Source: JAWUVP01 sp034112285 | GTDB taxonomy: Bacteria; Pseudomonadota; Gammaproteobacteria; JABDGN01 | DNA: 35,014 bases | Direction of reading: 5' to 3' | Assembly (NCBI GenBank): GCA_034112285.1 | Contig: JAWUVP010000017.1 | Span: 1-35,014 of the forward strand | Notes under the pieces: model-generated | Told to the model about the DNA's origin: nothing | Databases searched by the model: none | Seen by the model: only the letters and a program-made list of their open reading frames with translations | Made by a program: the position numbers and the translations under genes | Part shown: positions 8,632-15,399 of the stretch, in pieces | How the letters are laid out: every line of letters begins with the position of its first letter | Position numbering within the stretch: the first letter of the stretch is position 1

Positions 8632-9096
8632 ATGCTAACAACCAAACCCGTTCGACATAAAGCGTTAGACTTGCTTGCCAGGCGTGAGCATTCGCGCTTA
8701 GAATTGCACAAAAAGCTGGTTTTACGTGAGTATCCGCGCGATGATATTGAGGCTTGTTTGAGCGAACTTGAAGCCGATAACTTACTCAGCAACGAGCGTT
8801 TTTGTGAGGCCTATGTTAGAATGCGAAGCCGTAGGGGCTATGGCCCAAACCATGTGGGGCTAGCACTACAGCAACGCGGCATTAGTGATTCTATGGCGCA
8901 AGCACACTTAGTTTTGGTTGATTGGTTACCTTTTGCAGAGCAGTGTTTTGTGAAAAAATTTGGTTCGCACGTAAGCGCTGATTTTACGGAGCGCACTAAG
9001 CAACAACAGTTTTTAAATTACCGCGGTTATACTGCGGAACAAATTAAGCAAGTATTTAACCGCTTGCCAACAGGAGACTTGGGAAATGGGGTATAA
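8632..9096 (+). CDS. recX: recombination regulatory protein RecX
   Basis: 154-aa RecX family protein (usual length about 150) that binds RecA filaments and modulates strand exchange. Characteristic pattern: ALDLLARREHSRLELHKKL near the N-terminus, then YPRDDIEACLSELEADNLLSNERFCEAYVRMRSRRGYGPNHV in the middle; small helical repeats throughout. Start chosen at ATG 8632 because homologues begin just before this block. GAGGA lies 14 nt upstream, which is a little far, and ATG 8611 is the alternative. The rhodanese gene starts within its last codons, so the two are coupled. It follows recA as in many proteobacteria. Confidence 0.9.
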   Translation: MLTTKPVRHKALDLLARREHSRLELHKKLVLREYPRDDIEACLSELEADNLLSNERFCEAYVRMRSRRGYGPNHVGLALQQRGISDSMAQAHLVLVDWLPFAEQCFVKKFGSHVSADFTERTKQQQFLNYRGYTAEQIKQVFNRLPTGDLGNGV

Positions 9097-9454
9097 ATTT
9101 GTTTGTATGGATTTAGTCGATTCAGCAAGAAAAAGCATCAAGGAAGTCAACATCGAGGAAGTGAAAAACAAGCTCGATACCGGTCATGACTTTATATTAC
9201 TTGATATACGCACCGAAAGTGAATGGGCCAAAGGCCATATTGGCGGGGCTAAATACATTGACCGCGGGGTATTAGAATTTCATGTTGAAGCACAAATCCC
9301 AGAAAAAAGTGCCGAAGTGATTTTGTATTGTGCAGGCGGCGTGCGTTCAGCTTTATCGGTACAAACCTTAGAGAAAATGGGCTACACCAATGTGGCGTCA
9401 ATGCTTGAAGGCACAAATGGTTGGGAAGCTGCTGGCTACCCTATGATTGATTAA
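9086..9454 (+). CDS. rhodanese-like sulfurtransferase domain protein
   Basis: 122-aa single-domain rhodanese. The active-site loop is VILYCAGGVRSA with the persulfide-forming Cys followed by AGGVR, and the fold start is DFILLDIRTESEWAKGHIGGAKYI. These proteins carry sulfane sulfur on the Cys; the acceptor here is unknown. AGGAG lies 9 nt before the ATG, and the gene overlaps the end of recX by 11 nt. A start at the internal ATG (MDLVDSA, 9107) is also possible. alaS starts 16 nt after its stop, so recX, rhodanese and alaS are likely one transcript. Cytosolic, no signal peptide. Confidence 0.88.
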   Translation: MGYKFVCMDLVDSARKSIKEVNIEEVKNKLDTGHDFILLDIRTESEWAKGHIGGAKYIDRGVLEFHVEAQIPEKSAEVILYCAGGVRSALSVQTLEKMGYTNVASMLEGTNGWEAAGYPMID

Positions 9455-9470
9455 AACAGGTTTAATAACA

Positions 9471-12065
9471 ATGAAAAGTTCAGAGATTCGCCGTAAATTT
9501 TTAGATTATTTTGCAGCAGCAGGTCATGAAGAAGTGGCCACTTATTCTGTTGTGCCCGCAAATGACCCCACGTTATTATTTACCAATGCAGGCATGGTGC
9601 AATTTAAAGATGTGTTTTTAGGGCAAGATATTCGCAGCTATACGCGCGCAACCTCTTCACAGCGCTGTATTCGCGCCGGTGGTAAGCACAATGATTTAGA
9701 AAACGTGGGTTACACCGCACGCCATCACACTTTTTTTGAAATGCTGGGTAACTTTTCGTTTGGCGATTATTTTAAACGTGAAGCCATCAATTTTGCTTGG
9801 AATTTATTAACCAAAGAATTTGGCATCCCACAAGAAAAATTATGGGTAACGGTTTTTGAAGACGATGATGAAGCCGCCGAAATTTGGATTAAAGAAATTG
9901 GCGTTGATCCTGCACGCTTAAGCCGTTGCGGCGAGAAAGATAATTTTTGGTCAATGGGTGACACTGGCCCATGCGGCCCTTGCACCGAAATATTTTATGA
10001 TCATGGCCCTGAAATTTGGGGCGGCCCTCCTGGCACGCCGGAAGAAGATGGCGACCGATATATTGAAATTTGGAACCTAGTGTTCATGCAATTTAACCGC
10101 AGCAAAGATGGCAGTATGGCGCCGCTACCTAAACCTTCGGTCGATACCGGCATGGGTTTAGAACGTTTGGCAGCAGTATTGCAGGGCGTGCATGAAAATT
10201 ATGAAACAGATTTATTTATTCCACTGCTCAGCGCAGTGGCAAAAATGGCTGACGTCACCGATATTCAACAAACATCGGCTCGCGTAATTGCTGATCACAT
10301 TCGCTCTTGTTCTTTTTTAATTACCGACGGCGTTATTCCATCAAACGAAGGCCGTGGTTATGTTTTACGCCGCATTATTCGCCGGGCAATTCGTCACGGC
10401 AATAAATTAGGGATTACTGATGCTTTCTTTTATAAGTTAGTGCCGGTATTAGTGGAAAAAATGGGCGAAGCCTTTCCTGAATTGGTTCGTGCACAAGCGC
10501 AAATAGAAAAATTATTAAAGCGTGAAGAAGAACAGTTTGCAAGAACGCTAGAACAAGGTTTGAAAATTTTAGAAGATGAGATTAGTGCACTGACCGGCAA
10601 CACAATTCCCGGTGATGTGGTATTTAAACTTTATGACACTTTTGGTTTCCCGGTTGATTTAACCGCTGATATTGCGCGCGAACGTGAATTGCAATTAGAC
10701 ATGCCAGGGTTTGAAGCCGCCATGAGCAAACAACGTGAGCAATCTCAAGCCGCTAGTAAATTTGGCCTAGACTATAACGACGGGCTTGATATTAAAGAGC
10801 ACACAGATTTTGCTGGCTATGAAAGCTTAACGAGCGAAGCGATGGTGACCACGCTTATTAAAGACAACACTGTAGTGCAAACCTTAAACCAAGGTGAGGC
10901 CGGTATTGTTATTTTAGATAGAACGCCTTTTTATGCCGAAAGCGGTGGCCAAGTGGGTGACGCCGGAGAGCTGAGCAACGTTAACGCTTGTTTCTTGGTG
11001 CAAGATACACAAAAAGCTAATAACGCACATTTACATCACGGCCAAGTAAGTCAAGGTAGCATTCGTGTGGGCGACAAGCTAAACAGCTGTGTTGCCAGTG
11101 AGCGCCGTGAAGCCATTAAATTAAATCATACCGCCACGCATTTATTACACGCCGCACTGCATCAAGTATTGGGCGAGCATGTGCAACAAAAAGGCTCTTT
11201 AGTTGAGCCTGAGCGTTTGCGCCTAGACATTTCTAATCCAGAAGCGATAAGCGCAGAGCAAATTGCCCAAGTGGAAAGCTTGGTTAACCAAATGATCCGC
11301 GCTAATTTAGCCGGCGTTACGCAGTTAATGTCCATCGATGATGCTAAAGCCAGTGGGGCGCAAGCCTTGTTTGGTGAAAAGTATGGCGAAAAAGTTCGCG
11401 TGCTAAGCTTTGGTGAATTTTCCAAAGAATTATGTGGTGGTACCCACGTTGAGCGTACCGGCGATATTGGCTTATTCAAAATCACCGTCGAAACCAGTGT
11501 CTCTGCTGGTGTGCGCCGCATCGAAGCTGTTACAGGTGCTTACGCCTTAGCGTATGTGAACAATGCCAGTGAGCAGGTGGCTAATTTATCTCAAGCCTTA
11601 AAAACGCCGCGTGAAACAGTGCAGGGCAAGGCCTTACAATTGTTGGCACGTAACCGTGAGCTAGAAAAAAAACTCGAGCAGCTACAAGCAAAATTAAGCA
11701 GTGCTGCCGGTAGTGATTTAGCCGACCAAGCGCAAGATATTAATGGCGTGAAAGTATTATTACTAAAAGTCGATAACGTTGAAGCGAAGGCACTGCGTGA
11801 TGTATCAAAGCAGTTAGTCGATAAACTAGGCAAAAGCGTGGTTGGCCTAGCCGTGGTTAATGGCGAGAAAGTGAATTTAATTGTGCGAGTCAGTAATGAT
11901 TTAATTACCCAAGTCAAAGCGGGTGAGTTGGTGAACTTAATTGCCACTCATGTTGGTGGCAAAGGTGGCGGCAAGCCAGACATGGCACAAGCCGGCGGCA
12001 GCGAGCCCGAAAAACTTCCCGCAGCTTTTGCCGCTGCGAATGAGCGCCTAACGCAAGTATTATAA
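9471..12065 (+). CDS. alaS: alanyl-tRNA synthetase
   Basis: 864-aa class II synthetase charging tRNA-Ala, with editing. Start taken at the ATG giving MKSSEIRRKFLDYF, the conserved N-terminus of AlaRS. An earlier TTG in the same frame (9447) overlaps the rhodanese gene and is not needed. Catalytic core motif 1/2 region HHTFFEMLGNFSFGDYFK, editing-domain zinc motifs HTATHLLHAAL and CGGTHV, and the C-Ala domain glycine-rich GGKGGGKPDMAQAGG near the C-terminus are all intact. Length is normal for bacteria (about 870). The recA-recX-alaS order is typical of gammaproteobacteria. Confidence 0.98.
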   Translation: MKSSEIRRKFLDYFAAAGHEEVATYSVVPANDPTLLFTNAGMVQFKDVFLGQDIRSYTRATSSQRCIRAGGKHNDLENVGYTARHHTFFEMLGNFSFGDYFKREAINFAWNLLTKEFGIPQEKLWVTVFEDDDEAAEIWIKEIGVDPARLSRCGEKDNFWSMGDTGPCGPCTEIFYDHGPEIWGGPPGTPEEDGDRYIEIWNLVFMQFNRSKDGSMAPLPKPSVDTGMGLERLAAVLQGVHENYETDLFIPLLSAVAKMADVTDIQQTSARVIADHIRSCSFLITDGVIPSNEGRGYVLRRIIRRAIRHGNKLGITDAFFYKLVPVLVEKMGEAFPELVRAQAQIEKLLKREEEQFARTLEQGLKILEDEISALTGNTIPGDVVFKLYDTFGFPVDLTADIARERELQLDMPGFEAAMSKQREQSQAASKFGLDYNDGLDIKEHTDFAGYESLTSEAMVTTLIKDNTVVQTLNQGEAGIVILDRTPFYAESGGQVGDAGELSNVNACFLVQDTQKANNAHLHHGQVSQGSIRVGDKLNSCVASERREAIKLNHTATHLLHAALHQVLGEHVQQKGSLVEPERLRLDISNPEAISAEQIAQVESLVNQMIRANLAGVTQLMSIDDAKASGAQALFGEKYGEKVRVLSFGEFSKELCGGTHVERTGDIGLFKITVETSVSAGVRRIEAVTGAYALAYVNNASEQVANLSQALKTPRETVQGKALQLLARNRELEKKLEQLQAKLSSAAGSDLADQAQDINGVKVLLLKVDNVEAKALRDVSKQLVDKLGKSVVGLAVVNGEKVNLIVRVSNDLITQVKAGELVNLIATHVGGKGGGKPDMAQAGGSEPEKLPAAFAAANERLTQVL

Positions 12066-12087
12066 TCTTTCTGCGAAGCGGGGAGAG

Positions 12088-12115
12088 CGCCATCATTATG
12101 GCGGTGGTTCTTTTT
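12088..12115 (+). terminator. possible alaS terminator / lysC leader hairpin
   Basis: CGCCAT-catt-ATGGCG hairpin 22 nt after alaS, followed after seven bases by a short T tract (12111-12115). Imperfect as an intrinsic terminator; it may only attenuate readthrough into lysC. Confidence 0.3.
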
Positions 12116-12167
12116 ATAACCTGCACTAGGTAGCGCAGAGATAACAGTTAGATTTTGGTTGATTAAA

Positions 12168-13424
12168 ATGAAAAAACTTCTAATCCAAAAATTCGGTGGT
12201 ACTTCGGTAGCAGATTTAGATCGGCTGCGTAACGTGATGCGCATTGTCCAAGCTGCCCGCAGCAATGGCGCTGATGTGGTGGTGGTGCTTTCGGCCATGG
12301 CGGGCGAAACCGACCGTTTAATTACGTTGGCTAAAGAAGCCTCCACCACACCCAACCCACGAGAATACGACAACCTTATTTCCACCGGTGAAATGATTTC
12401 CAGCTCTATATTGAGCATTTTACTTAATGCCAACAATCACCCCGCAAAATCCATGACCGGTCGTCAAGCTGGAATTGAAACCGACGATTGGCACAAAAAA
12501 GCCCATATTGAAAATATTAATATCGAGCCGCTGCGAAAAGAATTAGCCGCCGGCATTATTCCGGTGGTGGCAGGCTTTCAAGGCGTTAACCCCATTGGCG
12601 ACACCGCTACGCTGGGACGCGGTGGTTCAGATACCACGGCAGTTGCAATTGCGGCAGCCTTAAAGGCCGATGAGTGCCAAATTTTTACCGATGTTGACGG
12701 TGTTTATACTTCCGATCCTCGTGTTGTGCCTGCAGCACAGCGTTTGGACAAGATTACTTTAAAAGAAATGCTTGAAATGGCTAGCCTAGGGGCCAAAGTA
12801 CTGCAAAATCGGGCTGTGCGTTTTGCCGGCAGATATCAAGTGCCATTGCGCGTTTTATCTAGCTTTGTCGATGGCCCAGGCACTTTGATTACCTACGAGG
12901 AATTTAATATGGAAAAACCTATCGTTACCAGCATTGCCTTTAACCGCAGTGAAGCCAAGCTCACTGTATGGGGCATTCCAGACCAGGCTGGCGTAGCGGC
13001 CTATATTTTAGGCGTTGTTGCCGAAGCCAATATTGATGTGGACATGATTTTGCAAAACCCAGACAGCGAAGGGCATATTAACTTCACCTTCACCGTGCAT
13101 CGGGATGATTACCAAAGAGCGCTGGCCATCTTGCAAGATGCGGCAAAACACCTAAATGCCCGAGAAGCCACGGGTGATAATCGTATCGCCAAAGTGTCTG
13201 CCATCGGTGTTGGCATGCGTACCCACATAGGTGTTGGGAAAATATTATTTAATACCTTGGCACAAGAAGGAATTCCTGTACAATTGGTCACCACTTCAGA
13301 GATTAAAATGTCTGTAGTGCTTGACGAGAAGTACCTTGAGTTGGCTGCGCGAAGTTTGCACACCGCATTTGGGTTAGATAGTGAGCTCCAAGAGGAGTTT
13401 GACCCTATTCCTGCAACCGCTTGA
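12168..13424 (+). CDS. lysC: aspartate kinase
   Basis: 418-aa monofunctional aspartokinase: ATP-dependent phosphorylation of aspartate, the first step to lysine, methionine, threonine and diaminopimelate. N-terminal kinase signature KFGGTSVAD (residues 8-16), GRGGSDTTAVAIAAAL near the middle, FTDVDGVYTSDPRVVPAA for nucleotide binding, and two C-terminal ACT domains (from about residue 265, e.g. PDQAGVAAYILGVVAEANIDVDMI and GVGMRTHIGVGKILFNTLAQEGIPVQLVTTSE) for feedback control. ATG 12168 is preferred over the in-frame TTG nine bases upstream, because homologues begin with a few residues before IQKFGG. No lysine riboswitch is apparent in the 100-nt leader. csrA follows, a conserved neighbour. 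Confidence 0.97.
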   Translation: MKKLLIQKFGGTSVADLDRLRNVMRIVQAARSNGADVVVVLSAMAGETDRLITLAKEASTTPNPREYDNLISTGEMISSSILSILLNANNHPAKSMTGRQAGIETDDWHKKAHIENINIEPLRKELAAGIIPVVAGFQGVNPIGDTATLGRGGSDTTAVAIAAALKADECQIFTDVDGVYTSDPRVVPAAQRLDKITLKEMLEMASLGAKVLQNRAVRFAGRYQVPLRVLSSFVDGPGTLITYEEFNMEKPIVTSIAFNRSEAKLTVWGIPDQAGVAAYILGVVAEANIDVDMILQNPDSEGHINFTFTVHRDDYQRALAILQDAAKHLNAREATGDNRIAKVSAIGVGMRTHIGVGKILFNTLAQEGIPVQLVTTSEIKMSVVLDEKYLELAARSLHTAFGLDSELQEEFDPIPATA

Positions 13425-13459
13425 TATTAAAGGATTTTTTCATCGAAACAAGGAGGTTT

Positions 13460-13489
13460 GGCTCCCATCTATCCTGGTAGCCGCTTTTT
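13460..13489 (+). terminator. Rho-independent terminator after lysC
   Basis: GGCTCCC / GGTAGCC stem (7 positions, one mismatch) with a 9-nt loop, followed by GC and five T. It separates lysC from csrA, which has its own -10 box downstream. Confidence 0.6.
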
Positions 13490-13537
13490 ATTTTGAATCT
13501 ATTTTTGGTTCTTAATATTGTCTTAATGAACCCCCTT

Positions 13538-13543
13538 TATAAT
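13538..13543 (+). promoter_or_regulatory. -10 box of csrA promoter
   Basis: Perfect TATAAT 83 nt before the csrA ATG, giving a leader of roughly 75 nt. No good -35 at 16-18 nt; TTGTCT at 13518 has only a 14-nt gap. Confidence 0.45.
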
Positions 13544-13612
13544 GATTCAGGTCGATTGTTAAGCTTGTGTTTAATAACGAAATAATGCAAACAAAAATAA
13601 AAAACCATGAAG

Positions 13613-13626
13613 GGAGTTTTAAAGGA
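13613..13626 (+). promoter_or_regulatory. paired GGA motifs in the csrA ribosome-binding region
   Basis: The csrA Shine-Dalgarno AAGGGAG (13610-13616) contains one GGA (13613-13615), and a second GGA (13624-13626) overlaps the A of the ATG. CsrA binds A(N)GGA sites in pairs, and blocks its own translation in E. coli this way. The layout fits translational autoregulation; this is inference from the motif positions. Confidence 0.45.
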
Positions 13627-13844
13627 TGTTAATTTTAACCAGAAGAGTCGGTGAAACCTTAATGATAGGTGATGAAGTCACTGTTACCGTGCTCGGTGTG
13701 AAAGGTAATCAAGTACGTATTGGCGTGAACGCACCCAAAGAAGTTGCGGTTCACCGTGAAGAAATTTATCAACGCATTGCTAAAGAAAAAGAAGAGAATG
13801 CAAGTGTTGAGCCAGTTGCCGTGGGAGCGGTTGCTGCACTATAA
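13626..13844 (+). CDS. csrA: carbon storage regulator CsrA
   Basis: 72-aa post-transcriptional regulator, an RNA-binding dimer. The start MLILTRRVGETLMIGDEVTV and the RNA-contact region KGNQVRIGVNAPKEVAVHREEIYQRI are canonical, including Arg44 and the VHREEI motif. A C-terminal tail of about 15 residues is Val/Ala-rich. In Legionella and Coxiella-type bacteria CsrA paralogues govern the switch between replicative and transmissive states. The gene order lysC-csrA is conserved in gammaproteobacteria. Usually a tRNA-Ser lies just downstream in enterobacteria; none is present here. It has a clean SD at 9-nt spacing and its own terminator. Confidence 0.97.
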   Translation: MLILTRRVGETLMIGDEVTVTVLGVKGNQVRIGVNAPKEVAVHREEIYQRIAKEKEENASVEPVAVGAVAAL

Positions 13845-13879
13845 GACGATTTATATCTCCGCAAAATGACGACGTAAAC

Positions 13880-13915
13880 CCGGCTGTTGGTTGAGGGACT
13901 GGCAGCTGGTTTTTT
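13880..13915 (+). terminator. Rho-independent terminator of csrA
   Basis: CCGGCTG (13880-13886) pairs with CAGCTGG (13903-13909, one G-U) and is followed by six T. Confidence 0.7.
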
Positions 13916-13925
13916 ATTGCGTACA

Positions 13926-14090
13926 ATCCTAGATTCTACAGTTAAACACAAAAAATAGCGCAACACCTTGATATGCCTAGCTATATAAAAATTTGATTCA
14001 TCACCATTTAGGTGACCACACAAATTTTTATTACGCTAATCATATCAATCTGTTACACTCTTTCTCGCGTTTAACTGTGGAATCTAGGAT
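13926..14090. repeat. 165-nt imperfect palindrome, MITE-like
   Basis: The whole segment is self-complementary around base 14008. The outer 22-bp arms (13926-13947 and 14069-14090, starting ATCCTAGATTC) differ at one position. Inner matched blocks keep the same register: TTGATATG/CATATCAA, TAAAAATTTG/CAAATTTTTA and TCACC/GGTGA with an ATTTA loop. I count about 62 of 80 arm positions as matching. The dinucleotide TA occurs at 13922-13923 and 14093-14094, symmetric about the centre, which would suit a TA target duplication. It fills most of the gap between csrA and the SDR gene. It may be a miniature inverted-repeat element, or a long structured RNA or cruciform element. Confidence 0.75.
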
Positions 14091-14117
14091 AATATCTTCC
14101 TTTATGGTCATTTTCTT

Positions 14118-14828
14118 ATGAAAACAGTAATTATTACCGGCGCGAGCCGCGGTATTGGCTTGGCAACGGCAAAGTTGTTTGCGCGTCATGATTACAATGT
14201 AGTGCTCTGTGCACGTGATGCGGATGCGCTCAATGAGGCCGCAGCTGACGTGGCAAAAATTAGCAAGCCTGGCAAAGTGCTGGCTATGTCCGGCAGTATT
14301 GCGAAACCTAATTTTGTAGAAGCGCTGTTTTCTGCAGCCTATAAAGCCTTTAATTCAATTGATGTGCTAGTGAATAACGCCGGCATATTACACCGTGCGG
14401 CCATTCATGAGCTAAGCTTGGCTGATTGGCAACAAACCTTAGATGTTAATTTAACCGGCACTTTTTTATGCTGCCAGCAAGCCTTTAAATACATGTCAAA
14501 TCCCGAGCAATATGGTGCGATTGTAAACGTAAGCTCGTTATCGGGAATTCGTTTTGTTGAAAAGTTTACCGACATGTCAGCTTATATCGCCAGCAAACAT
14601 GGTGTGGTGGGGTTAACAGAGAGTTTGGCCGTTGAGGGTAAACCGTTTAACCTACACGTTAATGGCGTGGCGCCAGGTGCGGTGAACACCAAAATGCTAA
14701 CCGATCATTTCCCTGATTTTTCTGCCGGTGCTGCACCTGAAGATATTGCCAAATTAATTTATTTTTTAGCCAATGAAGAAACAGCAGATGTGGTCAATGG
14801 AACCACATTGGAAGTTTTTTGTAATTAA
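14118..14828 (+). CDS. SDR family oxidoreductase, possible sepiapterin/pterin reductase
   Basis: 236-aa classical short-chain dehydrogenase. NAD(P)-binding TGASRGIG (residues 7-14), NNAG (86-89), catalytic Ser near 139-140 and YIASK (Tyr156, Lys160) are all present. The C-terminal part VNGVAPGAVNTKML is standard. By itself the sequence does not reveal the substrate. Its neighbour, 38 nt downstream, is a 6-pyruvoyl-tetrahydropterin synthase of the tetrahydrobiopterin type, whose product is reduced by SDR enzymes such as sepiapterin reductase. I therefore infer a pterin-reducing role. A FabG-like reductase is the alternative. The upstream gap is largely the 165-nt palindrome. Confidence 0.85.
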   Translation: MKTVIITGASRGIGLATAKLFARHDYNVVLCARDADALNEAAADVAKISKPGKVLAMSGSIAKPNFVEALFSAAYKAFNSIDVLVNNAGILHRAAIHELSLADWQQTLDVNLTGTFLCCQQAFKYMSNPEQYGAIVNVSSLSGIRFVEKFTDMSAYIASKHGVVGLTESLAVEGKPFNLHVNGVAPGAVNTKMLTDHFPDFSAGAAPEDIAKLIYFLANEETADVVNGTTLEVFCN

Positions 14829-14866
14829 ATTTTTTCTTAAAGTTATAACCTTAAATTGGAGCCCAC

Positions 14867-15292
14867 ATGCCCAAACTTTACGTGACCAAACGCATTGAAT
14901 TTAATGCGGCGCATCGCTTACACAGTGAAAAATTATCGGATGTTGAAAATAAAACAATTTATGGCAAATGTAATAATAAAAATGGCCACGGCCACAATTA
15001 TGTTTTAGAAATCACGCTTTGTGGCGAGCCCGATCCTATTACCGGAATGGTGATGAATTTTCGTGAGTTAAAGCGAATTGTTGAAGAAAAAATTATCGAC
15101 AGGTTTGATCACAAACACTTAGATGTTGATTGCCCTGAGTTTGCTAATGTGGTGTCTACCGCGGAGAATATTATTATTGTGTTTTGGGACATTCTTCAGC
15201 CTGCGTTGGAGCCGGTTGAGCTTTATAAATTGACGTTGTTTGAAACTAAAGACAATAAGGTGGAGTACTTCGGCTTTGGGGGGGCGCGATGA
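14867..15292 (+). CDS. 6-pyruvoyl-tetrahydropterin synthase (PTPS-II type; QueD superfamily)
   Basis: 141-aa T-fold enzyme. Active site YGKCNNKNGHGHNY: Cys35 is separated from HGH by five residues, the spacing of BH4-type PTPS, whereas QueD proteins have Cys-x3-HGH. His16, His41 and His43 are the zinc ligands, and Asp81-His82 (RFDHKHLD) complete the catalytic triad. Resemblance to the animal enzyme is striking (GEPDPITGMVMN, FANVVSTAEN, LYKLTLFETKDN). PTPS converts dihydroneopterin triphosphate to 6-pyruvoyl-tetrahydropterin. With the SDR upstream this suggests a small BH4 pathway, for instance to serve an aromatic amino acid hydroxylase. Automated pipelines may call it QueD. GGAG precedes the ATG; the stop lies in the inverted repeat that follows. 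Confidence 0.88.
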   Translation: MPKLYVTKRIEFNAAHRLHSEKLSDVENKTIYGKCNNKNGHGHNYVLEITLCGEPDPITGMVMNFRELKRIVEEKIIDRFDHKHLDVDCPEFANVVSTAENIIIVFWDILQPALEPVELYKLTLFETKDNKVEYFGFGGAR

Positions 15293-15387
15293 ACGCACCC
15301 TTTTCAAGCCACGCCGTGAATACGTCCCTGTAGGCTCCGCGCCGGCGTCCTGCCGCGAGGGGCTTGAAAAGGGTGCGTTCATCACGC
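15284..15387. repeat. inverted repeat with 27-bp arms and GC-rich core, between convergent genes
   Basis: The left arm (15284-15310) and right arm (15361-15387) are complementary over 27 positions with one mismatch; each contains GAACGCACCCTTTTCAAGCC. The 50-nt core (15311-15360, with GTGAATACGTCCCTGTAGG and CGCGCCGGCG) is far more GC-rich than the surroundings. It resembles GC-rich intergenic repeats I recall from other gammaproteobacteria. The left arm contains the PTPS stop codon and the right arm ends 12 nt from the end of the convergent gene. It probably acts as a transcription boundary for both. Confidence 0.8.
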
Positions 15388-15399
15388 TAACTCAAAAGC

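Noticed and set aside
9447..9470. Upstream TTG start of alaS
   Set aside because: Overlaps the rhodanese stop and adds residues not found before the conserved MKSSEIRRKF start.
12066..12167. Lysine riboswitch before lysC
   Set aside because: The 102-nt leader is too short and shows only one small hairpin.
13844..14117. tRNA gene after csrA
   Set aside because: Enterobacteria have one here, but the hairpin-rich sequence is the 165-nt palindrome and has no cloverleaf or T-loop motif.
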